From the NCBI RefSeq assembly GCF_007752935.1, contig NZ_CP036319.1, positions 5,312,501 through 5,376,500 of the forward strand: 64,000 nucleotides of DNA. The letters run 5' to 3'. A program made the position numbers and the translations under genes. This DNA is from Crateriforma conspicua. GTDB taxonomy: Bacteria; Planctomycetota; Planctomycetia; Pirellulales; Pirellulaceae. The notes under the pieces are model-generated. The model was not told the DNA's origin. It did no database searches and saw only the letters and a list, made by a program, of their open reading frames with translations. Within the stretch, counting starts at the first letter, position 1, and every line of letters begins with the position of its first letter. Below, one piece after another: positions 47,285-56,957 of this stretch.

Positions 47285-50119
47285 GTGTCGGGACCACGAA
47301 CACAAATCAAGACACAACGTCACCGGTTCGTGCCGAGATTAGAACGTTTGGAATCGCGACTGCCCCGTGCAGGCGATGTCGGCTGGGATTCCGAAATTGA
47401 ATCGACCGATGCGTCGGTCGACGTCCCTCAAGTCCCCGTTGAATTGGCAGTCACCGGAACCAGTGATGGTGGCGGACTTGCCGAATCGATCCGGATTGAT
47501 TCCAGATCCACGCAGCCACCGCTGAGGTCGCCGGAAACAACCATCACCGGCTTGGGGCAAATCGAAGTATCCGACGTCGCGGTGATTACCTTTGACGATG
47601 GGACACTGCTCACGGTCTTCGTCGACGGTTCGGTGAACGGCCCCTGGTATTTGCGGGCTCGGCAAACGCTGGCCGACGGCAAGCCCGGCGGCGACGTCAT
47701 GACGCTGGTCGAATTGGACGTCACTGACACCTCCACCACCTACATTCATCTCAACGGTGCCTCTATACGGCAATCATCCCAGGGCGCTGGCACGTTCGTT
47801 GTGACATGGGCCACTGACACCGAACTGTTTTCACAACACTTCACACGCGACGGCCTGGCCACACGCGCCGCCGAACGCTTGTATCAATCGACGGACACGT
47901 GGGGTGGAATCGAAGCACAGATTATTGCTGGCGCAGACCAGTACGTGACCGCTTGGTTGGACCATGCATCGTCCACCGTGTATCGGCAACTTCTTTCTGT
48001 CGATGGCCAACCGATCGGCAGCGCCGAGATGATCGGCCAAGGTGACGCGAATGCCTTTCTGGGTGACTTGCAACTACTGACACATCCGTCTGCGGATCAT
48101 GTGGTCGCGTGGAATTCTTATCCCGACTGGACCAGTACCGGCGCCATCACATCGCAACCGACGTTGCCCACACGGTCGGCTTTCATTGCCTGGACCGATC
48201 GCGCAGACGAAACCATTGAACTTTCCATCCCTGATTTTGTCCCCGAGGGACCGACCTCAATCCTTGGCGATGGATCTTGGGTGCTTCCGGGTGAAGCATT
48301 CATCGGCGATACATCGTGGCCTGCCATCGGTCGACTGGATGCGAAAGGAAACGTACTGCCGTGGATCTTGGTCGACGGTTTCCAAGATTCTTTTGACGGT
48401 CGACCCGAAGTCGTCCCCTTTGCAAAAGACGGTTTTGTGATCGCCTACTTCCGCGGTGAAACCACGACCAGTGGCTTCTACGCCCAAATTTATCGTGGTG
48501 ATGGAACCACGGTGGGCGAAGAAATCCGTTTGGACGAATCCGGATTGCATCCCTACCACCACGGGCGCATTGACGCTCTGTCCCCCAATCACTTTGCATT
48601 CCACTGGGCGGGATGGAATCTGGACGGAACCGCACCGACCATCATGTCCCGACAGATTCGCTTGTCGGAAACACAGTGGCATCTCGACCTGGATGACACT
48701 TACGAATCTCAGGTGCAAAACCTTGTCCTGAACGGATTACCAGACGCAGTGATCGTCGACGGTGCGATGCGACAGTCCGGCGATGCGTGGATCATCCAAC
48801 GTGACCAGTTTGAATCCGTGTCCATCTACGGCTTGCAGGAATCATCAGACTGGTCGGGACGGATGCAACTGATCGCGATGTCGGAAGAATCTGCTCAAGA
48901 AAGCATCGACATCATGATCGGAACCGATGATGACGACATGCTGCAGGCGGATTCGACGTCACAGTTGGTGGATGCTGTTTTTGCCGGTGACGGATGGGAT
49001 CGCTGGACGATCGCCCGAGACCATGCGGAGTTCACCGCCGATTGGATCGAGGTCGACCGAGTCTTTCAATTGACCGACACCGCTTCCGGAAACATGGTAA
49101 CGGTTCACGATGTGGAAGAGATTCAATTCGATAGCGGAACCTGGCTTCCGGTCGATCTAATTTCGGTTTCCGGCAACGAGATGACCGACAATGACGATCC
49201 GCTGATTGATTCTGTATCTGCGTCAGAAAGCCCCACCGAAGAAGTCGATCAATCCGCTCCACCGATTTCGCCATCGCCGACGATGACGTCCGCACCGGCG
49301 GTGCCCACAGACGCTTCGCCGGGAAATATGACGCCCGACTTGTCGGCATCCCCCGCCTTCGAACCAGCACTGACGCCTTTCGGCGGCCTTGAGCCAACGG
49401 AACTTCACGAGACCGAGGGAAATCGATCTGAAAATCGCAACGATGCGGACGATACGTCGCAAGAAAAGTCACTTTGGCGGGGTCCGGGCGGGCCGAAGAA
49501 ATCTGTCGCTCCGTTGGCCTCCCCGTTTCCATCGCTCGGTCAGGAACGAGAATCAACCCAGCATGACCGTCTGAACCATCGACGTCCTTCGAACCAAACC
49601 GATGGAGTCCGGCCACGCATTGTTTCCGACCCCGCGGTGGCGATACCCAACGGCCCCGCGGTTTCGCATCAATCCGGTCAATCGGCTGCACAGGCGGAGG
49701 GTGAACAAACCTTGTCAATCGCAATCGGTCTGCTGGCTGAAACGTCGAATGCTGGCACCCAGCCAAACAGTCCGGCAGTCTTTCTTGATCGCTCGTTCGA
49801 CGCGAAGCCGCGCTTCGACAGCCAACAAGTCTTCGCGCAATTGGATCAACAACAATCCAAGCGGGAATTGGCGGCGGCCAACGTCGAAATGGTTGTCGGT
49901 GCTGCCGTCGTCGTGGCCACGGGCTTCTCAATCGCCGAATTGGCTTGGCTGCTGCGTGGAAGCGTCCTGCTGACCAAACTGATGTCTTCTGTGCCGATTT
50001 GGGTCGGCTTTGATCCGCTTCCCATGTTGACCACGGTCGCCGTCCCCTCGGACTTGATGGCCGACCAAGAATCCTTGGCCGATATCGCCCGAACCTTTCA
50101 CGCCGATCATCCGCTTTGA
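47285..50119 (+). CDS. Large surface-type protein with LEPR-XLL-like N-terminus and RTX-like motif
   Basis: The 944-residue protein starts at GTG 47285. Near the N-terminus RLERLESRLPRAGD resembles the LEPR-XLL element of planctomycete surface proteins. A beta-rich body follows (to about 540). Residues about 545-590 include GTDDDDMLQADS and DAVFAGDGWDRW, similar to a calcium-binding RTX unit. Then comes a long Pro/Ser/Thr/Asp-rich linker (about 610-860) and one membrane helix (AAVVVATGFSIAELAWLLRG, about 870-890) near the C-terminus. I do not know the family or function. The 18-base gap to the diguanylate cyclase gene and the same direction suggest co-expression and possibly a partnership with that enzyme. 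Confidence 0.72.
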   Translation: MSGPRTQIKTQRHRFVPRLERLESRLPRAGDVGWDSEIESTDASVDVPQVPVELAVTGTSDGGGLAESIRIDSRSTQPPLRSPETTITGLGQIEVSDVAVITFDDGTLLTVFVDGSVNGPWYLRARQTLADGKPGGDVMTLVELDVTDTSTTYIHLNGASIRQSSQGAGTFVVTWATDTELFSQHFTRDGLATRAAERLYQSTDTWGGIEAQIIAGADQYVTAWLDHASSTVYRQLLSVDGQPIGSAEMIGQGDANAFLGDLQLLTHPSADHVVAWNSYPDWTSTGAITSQPTLPTRSAFIAWTDRADETIELSIPDFVPEGPTSILGDGSWVLPGEAFIGDTSWPAIGRLDAKGNVLPWILVDGFQDSFDGRPEVVPFAKDGFVIAYFRGETTTSGFYAQIYRGDGTTVGEEIRLDESGLHPYHHGRIDALSPNHFAFHWAGWNLDGTAPTIMSRQIRLSETQWHLDLDDTYESQVQNLVLNGLPDAVIVDGAMRQSGDAWIIQRDQFESVSIYGLQESSDWSGRMQLIAMSEESAQESIDIMIGTDDDDMLQADSTSQLVDAVFAGDGWDRWTIARDHAEFTADWIEVDRVFQLTDTASGNMVTVHDVEEIQFDSGTWLPVDLISVSGNEMTDNDDPLIDSVSASESPTEEVDQSAPPISPSPTMTSAPAVPTDASPGNMTPDLSASPAFEPALTPFGGLEPTELHETEGNRSENRNDADDTSQEKSLWRGPGGPKKSVAPLASPFPSLGQERESTQHDRLNHRRPSNQTDGVRPRIVSDPAVAIPNGPAVSHQSGQSAAQAEGEQTLSIAIGLLAETSNAGTQPNSPAVFLDRSFDAKPRFDSQQVFAQLDQQQSKRELAAANVEMVVGAAVVVATGFSIAELAWLLRGSVLLTKLMSSVPIWVGFDPLPMLTTVAVPSDLMADQESLADIARTFHADHPL

Positions 50120-50137
50120 TAATGGGCCGCTAATCCG

Positions 50138-51808
50138 ATGCAACATTTTGGAACAACCACCAGAATCGCCTTTGCGATGGCGATGTGGACCGCGACGGTC
50201 CTTTTGATGCTGCGGATGTGCGGTGTTATCGGCGACCGAACCGCAGAAACCATACGACAACGTTCCGAAATGTCGGAGATGGTGGCGGTGACATGTTCGC
50301 AGTTTGCCAGCCGAGACCAGACCGATGCGATCGCGGTCACGCTAGCGGCGTTGGTCCAGCGTGATTCGGACGTTTTGTCGGCCGCCTGTGTTGCCGACAA
50401 TGGCGAAGTGATTGCAGAAACCGAGGGCCATCCAAAACGTTGGTTGGCCGACAGTGATAATGAATCCGGCGCGACGCAGATCAAAGTTCCCGTCTATCAA
50501 GGCGACGGGCACTTTGCCGATGTGCAGGTCACGTTTCGGCCCCTGGTCGCCCAAGGTTGGCTGGGCTTCTTTGGTTTGCGGTCGGTTCAGGTGACGCTGC
50601 TTGCAACGCTGGGGAATCTGCTGGGCTTCCTGCTTCTACTGCGTCGATGTTTTCGGCATTTGGATCCATCGCGGGCGGTCCCCGAACGAGTCCGCACGGC
50701 ACTGGACACGATGGCCGAAGGAATTGTCGTTGCGGATATGGATGGTCGCATCCGCATGGCCAATCAACCGTTTGCCGAATTTTGCGACTCGGTGGTCAAC
50801 GAGCTTATCGGGAAAGACATCGATGATCTTCCTTGGGTCATCAAAGACGACGCCAAGTTCACCCAATTGTTGGATGCCATGGCATCGGGAGGCCGCCAAA
50901 GTGCCGACTTGTTGCGGCTTTCGCCCAACGATTCGGAAGAACGCATCTTGCAGCCCAACGCCAGTCGTATCATCGAAGGCGAACAGTGTCATGGTTACAT
51001 GATCTCGCTGGCCGATGTCACCAGTCTGGAACAGAAGAATCAGCAACTGGAATACTTGGCGACTCGTGATCCGATGACCGGCTGTTTGAATCGGCGATCC
51101 TTTTTTGAACAGATGGAAACGCACTGGTCCGGTGCCGCGCGACATGGCCATTCGATCGGATGCATGATGGTCGACGTTGATCACTTCAAATCGATCAACG
51201 ACAACTTTGGGCATGCCGTGGGTGACGAAGTCTTGGTTGCGGTTTCATCCGCGTTGCTGGAAATGGCACGCGGTTCGGATTTGGTCTGCCGATACGGCGG
51301 TGAAGAATTTTGTGTCGCGATGCCTTTCGAGACGATCGAAGGAGCAAAGATGGCCGCACAGCGTTATCGCGAAGCCATCGAATCGCTGGCATTCGACCAG
51401 TTGTCGGTGACCGCAAGCCTGGGAGTGTCCAGCAATGCATTGGGAGCTGATTCGGTGGAAACGATGCTGGATCAAGCCGACCAGGCGCTCTACCACTCCA
51501 AACGCTCGGGCCGCAATCGTGTGACCACCTTCGCCGAACTTCCCGAAGAAACGGAATTGCCGGCGGGTGAAAACGACAACCACCACCAGGAGGCACCAGG
51601 GACGGCGGAGGCAATCTCGGGCGAGAATCAAGTCGACCCCGTGGATGCCGAATCGAGCTTGCTTGAGTCCGTTCAGATGCTTGTCCGCGACCTACAGGCG
51701 GAAGGCCAATCCCAGGTGCCGCTGCAACGCTTGCAGGGTGTTTTGGCAGACCGCCCCCCCGCGTCAAACCAAGTGGACACGTCCGTTGCCCAGTCGGGCG
51801 TTCACTGA
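50138..51808 (+). CDS. PAS-GGDEF membrane diguanylate cyclase
   Basis: The 556-residue protein has a helix near residues 8-28, a short periplasmic sensor segment to about 145, a second helix (about 146-168), a PAS domain (about 185-300; ALDTMAEGIVVADMDGRIRMAN) and a GGDEF domain (about 310-465) with DPMTGCLNRRSFF, DVDHFKSINDNFGH and the active RYGGEEF. The I-site RGSD lies five residues before the signature, so product inhibition by c-di-GMP is expected. The C-terminus is a low-complexity tail of about 90 residues. It starts 18 bases after the surface-protein gene, so the two are probably one operon. Signals sensed by the periplasmic and PAS domains are unknown. Confidence 0.93.
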   Translation: MQHFGTTTRIAFAMAMWTATVLLMLRMCGVIGDRTAETIRQRSEMSEMVAVTCSQFASRDQTDAIAVTLAALVQRDSDVLSAACVADNGEVIAETEGHPKRWLADSDNESGATQIKVPVYQGDGHFADVQVTFRPLVAQGWLGFFGLRSVQVTLLATLGNLLGFLLLLRRCFRHLDPSRAVPERVRTALDTMAEGIVVADMDGRIRMANQPFAEFCDSVVNELIGKDIDDLPWVIKDDAKFTQLLDAMASGGRQSADLLRLSPNDSEERILQPNASRIIEGEQCHGYMISLADVTSLEQKNQQLEYLATRDPMTGCLNRRSFFEQMETHWSGAARHGHSIGCMMVDVDHFKSINDNFGHAVGDEVLVAVSSALLEMARGSDLVCRYGGEEFCVAMPFETIEGAKMAAQRYREAIESLAFDQLSVTASLGVSSNALGADSVETMLDQADQALYHSKRSGRNRVTTFAELPEETELPAGENDNHHQEAPGTAEAISGENQVDPVDAESSLLESVQMLVRDLQAEGQSQVPLQRLQGVLADRPPASNQVDTSVAQSGVH

Positions 51809-52084
51809 TCGCAAGACCACCAACGGCCGTGGGAAGCACCACGGGCGGACAAAAATCCGGGAGCCCATCACGCCCCCCAGCAGCATTTTGTAGCCAAGAG
51901 CGCTACAATCGCTACGAACCACGGATGGATCACCGACGATAACAATTTGGATGATCGTCGATCCGGTGGTCAGCAGTCTCGAGCCTTTGGTCCGCCAATT
52001 GCGTTCGATACTGGTTTGAATTGCATTTGCTGCCATGTTGGCCGCTTCCAGCCCTGAGCCGTTCTGCAAGGAACTTGAAAACCG
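51809..52084. other. Intergenic region with two short inverted repeats
   Basis: TTGTAGC...GCTACAA (near 51889-51906) and CGACGAT...ATCGTCG (near 51935-51963) are the only obvious elements. Neither is followed by a T-run. No gene is seen. Confidence 0.35.
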
Positions 52085-52753
52085 ATGCTTCTGTATTTCC
52101 TATTCGTTTTGCCGCCGTTTCTTTTGGGTCTGTACGCCCAGTGGCGAGTCAAGTCGAACTTCAGCAGCATGAGCGAAGTTCCGGCGCGAATGAGCGGTGC
52201 CGAAGCGGCACGTCGCATGCTGGATTCCGGCGGACTGCAAGGCGTGCCGATCGAAATGGTGCCCGGTCACCTGAGCGATCATTACGATCCTCGCGGAAAA
52301 GTGGTCCGGCTGTCGGCGGATGTCTACAACGGACGCAACATGGCAGCCCTTGGCGTCGCCTGCCACGAGGCGGGGCACGCGTTTCAAGACGCCCGACAGT
52401 ACGCACCATTGGTGATCCGCAATCTGGCGGTTCCCGCGGCCAGCTTCGGCAGTGGCGCCGGGGTCTGGATGCTGATCGGCGGCATCTGGTTGGGATCGCA
52501 ACCACTGGCGTGGATCGGCGTCGCCCTGTTTTCGGCCGTGGTCTTTTTCCAGCTGATTAATCTGCCGGTCGAATTCGATGCCAGTGCGCGAGCGAAGCAA
52601 CAGTTGGTCGACCAGCGTTTGATCGCTGAAGCAGAGTTACCGTACGTGTCGAAGGTGCTGAACGCCGCGGCACTGACCTATGTGGCGGCGACCCTGCAAT
52701 CGGTCATGACACTGGCGTATTACTTGTTCATTCTTTTGAACCGTCGCGACTAG
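52085..52753 (+). CDS. Membrane zinc metallopeptidase (YugP/PF04298-like)
   Basis: The 222-residue protein has several membrane helices (LLYFLFVLPPFLLGLYAQW; VWMLIGGIWLGSQPLAWIGV; QSVMTLAYYLFILL) and the zinc motif ACHEAGHAFQ, where HExxH supplies two ligands. This fits the neutral zinc peptidase family PF04298, with a length of about 220-230. The protease acts at the inner membrane; its substrates are not known. ATG 52085 has AAGGA about 11 bases upstream. It is transcribed alone and converges on the sulfotransferase gene with 16 bases between. Confidence 0.9.
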   Translation: MLLYFLFVLPPFLLGLYAQWRVKSNFSSMSEVPARMSGAEAARRMLDSGGLQGVPIEMVPGHLSDHYDPRGKVVRLSADVYNGRNMAALGVACHEAGHAFQDARQYAPLVIRNLAVPAASFGSGAGVWMLIGGIWLGSQPLAWIGVALFSAVVFFQLINLPVEFDASARAKQQLVDQRLIAEAELPYVSKVLNAAALTYVAATLQSVMTLAYYLFILLNRRD

Positions 52754-52769
52754 TATCCCGCCATCGGCG

Positions 52770-54857
52770 TCAATCCGTCGATGCCTGCTGAAGACGTTCG
52801 GCGATCGGCTTCAATTGACGTTCAAAGCGTTTCCATTTGCCAATCGATGTTCCGTACATCGGTTGGCGCACCTGAAATTTGCTCGGCGTGTGCACCGATC
52901 GGCCATTTTCATGAAATCGTAAACAAGCGTCTTGGAAAGGGATTTCAAGTTCGGTGAACACACGCCGAATCTGATTTTCGCTGTCCGAAACCAGTTTCTC
53001 GTAGTCGACTTCGACGAATCGGTTGGGAATGACCCGACGCCAATGGTCCATCATCCGGCAATACTGGACGTAGTAATCGGCCAAGGTTTCTGGATCGCAA
53101 AATGGCGGCGTTAGATTTTGGCACATCGATGAAGCCAGAATGTCCATCGGATCTCGCCGACAGTGGATGATGCGTGCGTTTGGAAAACAGATGGCGACCA
53201 GACCGAGATGCATGAAATTGGTCGGCATTTTGTCGGTCACATAATGACCATCGATTTGGTGACCCGACAGTTGTTCCAAGTAGTCGTTCTGAAGCTGCTT
53301 GAAGTCCTTCGCCTGGGCATAGGGCAACCCGTTGTGATACTTGACCGCACGAACCGGGCCGCGGAACGAGCCCGTTGACTGCATTCGCTGGTGCCAAGCT
53401 CGAAACATTCGGCAACGCAGTCTTTCCAGATCTTTCAATTCGCCCGCGCCATCGATCAGCGAATGGCAGCTGAGGATTTGCTCGGTCAGGGTGGTCCCGG
53501 ATCTTGGCATCCCGACGATAAAGATCGGCTGCTGAGAAAGGTGTCCGATCCCAGCAAAACGTTGCAACGTATCCGCATCAAACGCCGCGATGGCATCATC
53601 AACGATGCCGGCCATACGTCCTGATTCATCGGGACGCATCCGACGCATTTTGATCCGGTTGGCTTGTCGATAAGCGTCCCAAGCCTGATCAAAATCACCG
53701 CAGTCATCGCAAACTTTCGCGATGGTAAACAGCCACTGGGTTTGTTCCGCCGGCTGTTCTGCTTTTGCCAAACGCCGACGCAGCTCGGCTAGATAGCGAA
53801 TCGATTGATCGTTTGGTTTGAATTTTCGAATTCGAGAATACCGAAAGTGTGCCAACGCCGACGAATCGGCTTGCTGCACCAGCCGATCAAACTGGCTTCG
53901 TGCTTCGTCGATGTTGCCTTGATCAACGTCCAAGGTTGCCAAACGCGTCGCCGCCGGTCGAAAATCCGGGTTAAGTGCCAATGCTGATTCGAATGCTTGA
54001 CGTGCGGCGGCGAAGTTCTCTCGCCTCAATTCACCAGTTCCGATCCGTGCCCACAACTCGGCGGTGGGACGTGACTGAACAGCAGTCCGCAGATGCCGCA
54101 GTGCCTTCTTCGACAATTCTGTTGCAGCATTGATCCGACGCAAACGGCGAAGCCATGCCGCACGTCGCAGCAGCAACGCCGCAAACGTCTCGTTCAATGC
54201 GGCGGAACGTGGATGCCGCGCCAGGGCGGGACGCAACGTCGAAATGGCCGCCGAAACCTGCCGCCGCCCGACATACAGCCGCGCCAGATCGATGGCGGCA
54301 TCGCCGTGTTCGGGATCCAGTAGTAGGCCCCGTTCGAAGTATGCAATCGCACGATCGGCATTCCCCTGATCGCGGTAGATCCGCGCCAGCATCAACCAGC
54401 CCATTGCTTGGTTGGGTTGGCAATCGACGGAGCGAATCAGCATCGTTTCGGCCGTCGCCAGATCACCATCGGCCAACGATGCCAATGCAGCGATCAACAA
54501 CGAATGATCGTCGTGGTGCAGCGATCCCGGAGATGAATGCAACAGTTCCGTTGCACGTCGTCCGTATCCTTGCCTCAACAGATCAACGGCACAAACGTTC
54601 AAGGCGGTTGTGCATTCGGCATCTCTTCGGAGCCTCCGACACGCATGCTGGTGGACGGCTGTCGCTGTCAACGCAGCCGCCGAAGCGTCACCATCGTTAA
54701 CTTGCAAGGTGCGATACCTGGCAACCACCTGCTGCGAGAGTTGTTGGATCAACTGATCGAGCCCCACAGCCTGATACTGTGGCAAGGTTGCTGCAAACCC
54801 ACCACGACGATCACGCCCAGCAGACGCTCCCACATCCGATCCATTCATCACGTTCAT
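52770..54857 (-). CDS. TPR-repeat sulfotransferase (tyrosylprotein-sulfotransferase-like domain)
   Basis: The protein (695 aa from ATG 54857) starts with about 100 polar residues, then TPR repeats to about residue 400 (for example PNQAMGWLMLARIYRDQGN and NPDFRPAATRLATLDVDQGN). The C-terminal sulfotransferase domain has the 5'-phosphosulfate loop PIFIVGMPRSGTTLTEQIL (about 444-461), GAGELKDL with the Glu that matches the catalytic base of eukaryotic tyrosylprotein sulfotransferases, DKMPTNF, and the 3'-phosphate motif CRRDPMDILASSM (about 566-578). It should transfer sulfate from PAPS, and TPRs usually grip proteins. AAGG lies eight bases before ATG 54857 and overlaps the stop of the upstream gene, 11 bases away; a TTG start at 54872 is an alternative. 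No signal peptide is present, so it acts in the cytoplasm. Confidence 0.9.
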   Translation of the reverse strand: MNVMNGSDVGASAGRDRRGGFAATLPQYQAVGLDQLIQQLSQQVVARYRTLQVNDGDASAAALTATAVHQHACRRLRRDAECTTALNVCAVDLLRQGYGRRATELLHSSPGSLHHDDHSLLIAALASLADGDLATAETMLIRSVDCQPNQAMGWLMLARIYRDQGNADRAIAYFERGLLLDPEHGDAAIDLARLYVGRRQVSAAISTLRPALARHPRSAALNETFAALLLRRAAWLRRLRRINAATELSKKALRHLRTAVQSRPTAELWARIGTGELRRENFAAARQAFESALALNPDFRPAATRLATLDVDQGNIDEARSQFDRLVQQADSSALAHFRYSRIRKFKPNDQSIRYLAELRRRLAKAEQPAEQTQWLFTIAKVCDDCGDFDQAWDAYRQANRIKMRRMRPDESGRMAGIVDDAIAAFDADTLQRFAGIGHLSQQPIFIVGMPRSGTTLTEQILSCHSLIDGAGELKDLERLRCRMFRAWHQRMQSTGSFRGPVRAVKYHNGLPYAQAKDFKQLQNDYLEQLSGHQIDGHYVTDKMPTNFMHLGLVAICFPNARIIHCRRDPMDILASSMCQNLTPPFCDPETLADYYVQYCRMMDHWRRVIPNRFVEVDYEKLVSDSENQIRRVFTELEIPFQDACLRFHENGRSVHTPSKFQVRQPMYGTSIGKWKRFERQLKPIAERLQQASTD

Positions 54858-54868
54858 ATGGCCGACCT

Positions 54869-56896
54869 TCAATTGGACGAATAATAGTCGTCGTACCCGA
54901 ACGGATCGTAATAGTAGTAGTAATAGTCGTAATCGTAGTCGTAGTCGTCGTAATAGTAGTAGGGATCGTAATCCGAATCGCCTTCGTCCGGATCCGATCC
55001 GTTTCCGGGATCTTGATCATCAGACAAGCCGTGCACGAACAATGACGCATCCACCGCTTGCACCGGAGCATCGCCACGTGACACCGCCGCAAATCGCAGG
55101 ATATAGTCACCGGAATCCAACATCGCGTGAACGGAACGTGAACCGCCCGCGGTCGCTCCGACAACCAAAACAACTTCTTTGGTGAAGGCGTCGTACACGG
55201 TCAGTCGAACGCCGGCATCGTCAGATGCCGCCGTTGCCGACAAATCGAAGCGATACATCTTCGACTCACGCAAGTTCCAACGGACGAATTCATCTTCGCC
55301 CGGTTGGATGGTCCGCGAGAACATCTGGTGTGCGTCGGTAAACGCCGGTGTGAATTCGGCCGACGCGACATAGTTGCCGACATCCACGGCAGAACTGGGA
55401 TCCACCGAAATCCGCAGAAAGTACTCGGCCCCCGGTGTGGGCTGGTCGACATCTAAGGTCCAAGTTCCGTCCGCCGCCAAGCGTCCGGACGCACCGACGG
55501 TGGCACCGCTGGCATCCAAAATTTGAATCTTCAAGTCGGCCGCTGCATCGCCACCGATCGGCGACAGGTAAACACGCATCGCGCCGCTGACGGTGGCCGG
55601 TGCGGCCACTTTCCAGATATCGACGTCGGCGGAACCACTGTCATTGGTACCGCCGACCGACGAAAGGACTTCCTGGCGATGACTTTGGATCCCGCCAGGC
55701 ATCACGGGCAAGGGCAGGGCGTCGGCGATCACATCGGTCGCACCGACTTCGTCATCGACCAGGTCAAAGTTTTGCCACAGGTGCTCGGCCAAACTGTCGT
55801 AGGCGGGTATCACCAAGTCCGATGCTTGGACCGTATCGGATCGGTAGTCGATGACCAAGTCATAGTCACCGGCGCTGTAGACATCGCCGTTGGCTCCCGT
55901 CACGCGAATGTAGGCCAGTTGTTGGGCGGAAAGTCCGCCAAGGGTCAACGACACATCGTTGTCGAAAACAGAATCGGCTTCGGCCGAAGCCAGAACGCCC
56001 CCGGTCAAGTTCAGCAGTTCAATCTTGCCTTGAAGCAAGCTGATTTCGCGAGCCTGAAGCGTCACCGTCACGTCGCCAGACAACGACAGGGGAACGTACC
56101 GATACACGTCGACGTCCGCCGCGTCTTTCAAGCTTCCTCGCACTCGGATGGTCTGGCCCGCAGGATCAAAACCGGCAGGATTCGCGATCAGGCTTGCCGT
56201 CAATAACGATCCGTTGTCAACGGATTCATAGTCGTCGGACCGCTGGCCATACAATGCTTGGATGTCGGCGATGTCTTGGGCCGTCAGAATTCCTTTGGGG
56301 ACGGTGTAGTTTTGGAACATGACCGACGACGTCAGGTCATTATCCTCGATGCCCAGGGCATTGCCCGCTTCGTGCAAGAAAACGCTGAACAGATCAAACT
56401 GTTGGGGCGATTCCGGCGGCGCGGGATCCGGCGATGCACCGCCGGCCCAATCGTGATAGACGAAGTTCGTAGCGGAATTAAGCAACAAATCACCCGACAG
56501 CGTCCCCGCCATCACTTGAAAGGGCAACGTGTTGGCCAGGGCGCCGGACTGTGGAATCGATCCGATTCGAAACTCACCGAACCGCGGATCATTTTGCAGC
56601 AGTCCTGGCGTTCCGAAATCGGCGCCCGCGTCGTTCGTCAGTGCGACGTTGATATCGGCGACGTATGACCAGGTTTGAAAAGCACGCAGCGCCAACTCCT
56701 GCCACTCTTGGCGGTCGGCCAGAGCGTCAAGTTGCGAATGAATTTCGTTACCTTGCCCGTGAATATCCGAACCATCGTGGGCAAAACTGATGGACAGGCT
56801 GGATGGATCAGGCCACGGCGTTCCAAACGCGGCAAGCATTCGACGCGATTCCAACAACTGTGATTGAATCTGGCGTCGTCGATTAGGGGCGGGCAA
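54869..56896 (-). CDS. Matrixin-like surface protein with Tyr/Asp-rich C-terminal tail
   Basis: The 675-residue protein begins with LLESRRMLAAF (LEPR-XLL-like). Residues 30-215 follow the matrixin fold: an FAHDGSDIHG start, FLHEAGNALGIED at the zinc helix and SVMFQNY as Met-turn. The zinc motif HExxHxxGxxH is damaged: H175 and E176 remain, but the second His is N179 and the third is D185, so peptidase activity is doubtful. PPC-like beta domains follow to about 635 (DADVDVYRYVP-like and SADVDIWKVAAPATVSGAMRV). The last 36 residues hold 17 Tyr and 11 Asp (for example DYDPYYYYDDYDYDYD). The sulfotransferase gene starts 11 bases after the stop. It lies 61 bases after the kinase gene. Export route is not clear, since no classical signal peptide is visible. 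Confidence 0.85.
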   Translation of the reverse strand: MPAPNRRRQIQSQLLESRRMLAAFGTPWPDPSSLSISFAHDGSDIHGQGNEIHSQLDALADRQEWQELALRAFQTWSYVADINVALTNDAGADFGTPGLLQNDPRFGEFRIGSIPQSGALANTLPFQVMAGTLSGDLLLNSATNFVYHDWAGGASPDPAPPESPQQFDLFSVFLHEAGNALGIEDNDLTSSVMFQNYTVPKGILTAQDIADIQALYGQRSDDYESVDNGSLLTASLIANPAGFDPAGQTIRVRGSLKDAADVDVYRYVPLSLSGDVTVTLQAREISLLQGKIELLNLTGGVLASAEADSVFDNDVSLTLGGLSAQQLAYIRVTGANGDVYSAGDYDLVIDYRSDTVQASDLVIPAYDSLAEHLWQNFDLVDDEVGATDVIADALPLPVMPGGIQSHRQEVLSSVGGTNDSGSADVDIWKVAAPATVSGAMRVYLSPIGGDAAADLKIQILDASGATVGASGRLAADGTWTLDVDQPTPGAEYFLRISVDPSSAVDVGNYVASAEFTPAFTDAHQMFSRTIQPGEDEFVRWNLRESKMYRFDLSATAASDDAGVRLTVYDAFTKEVVLVVGATAGGSRSVHAMLDSGDYILRFAAVSRGDAPVQAVDASLFVHGLSDDQDPGNGSDPDEGDSDYDPYYYYDDYDYDYDYYYYYYDPFGYDDYYSSN

Positions 56897-56957
56897 GGGT
56901 GGTTCCTTTCATTCCGCGATTGCGGTGTGGACAAAAAACGAAAACGGTTGTGTGTGC

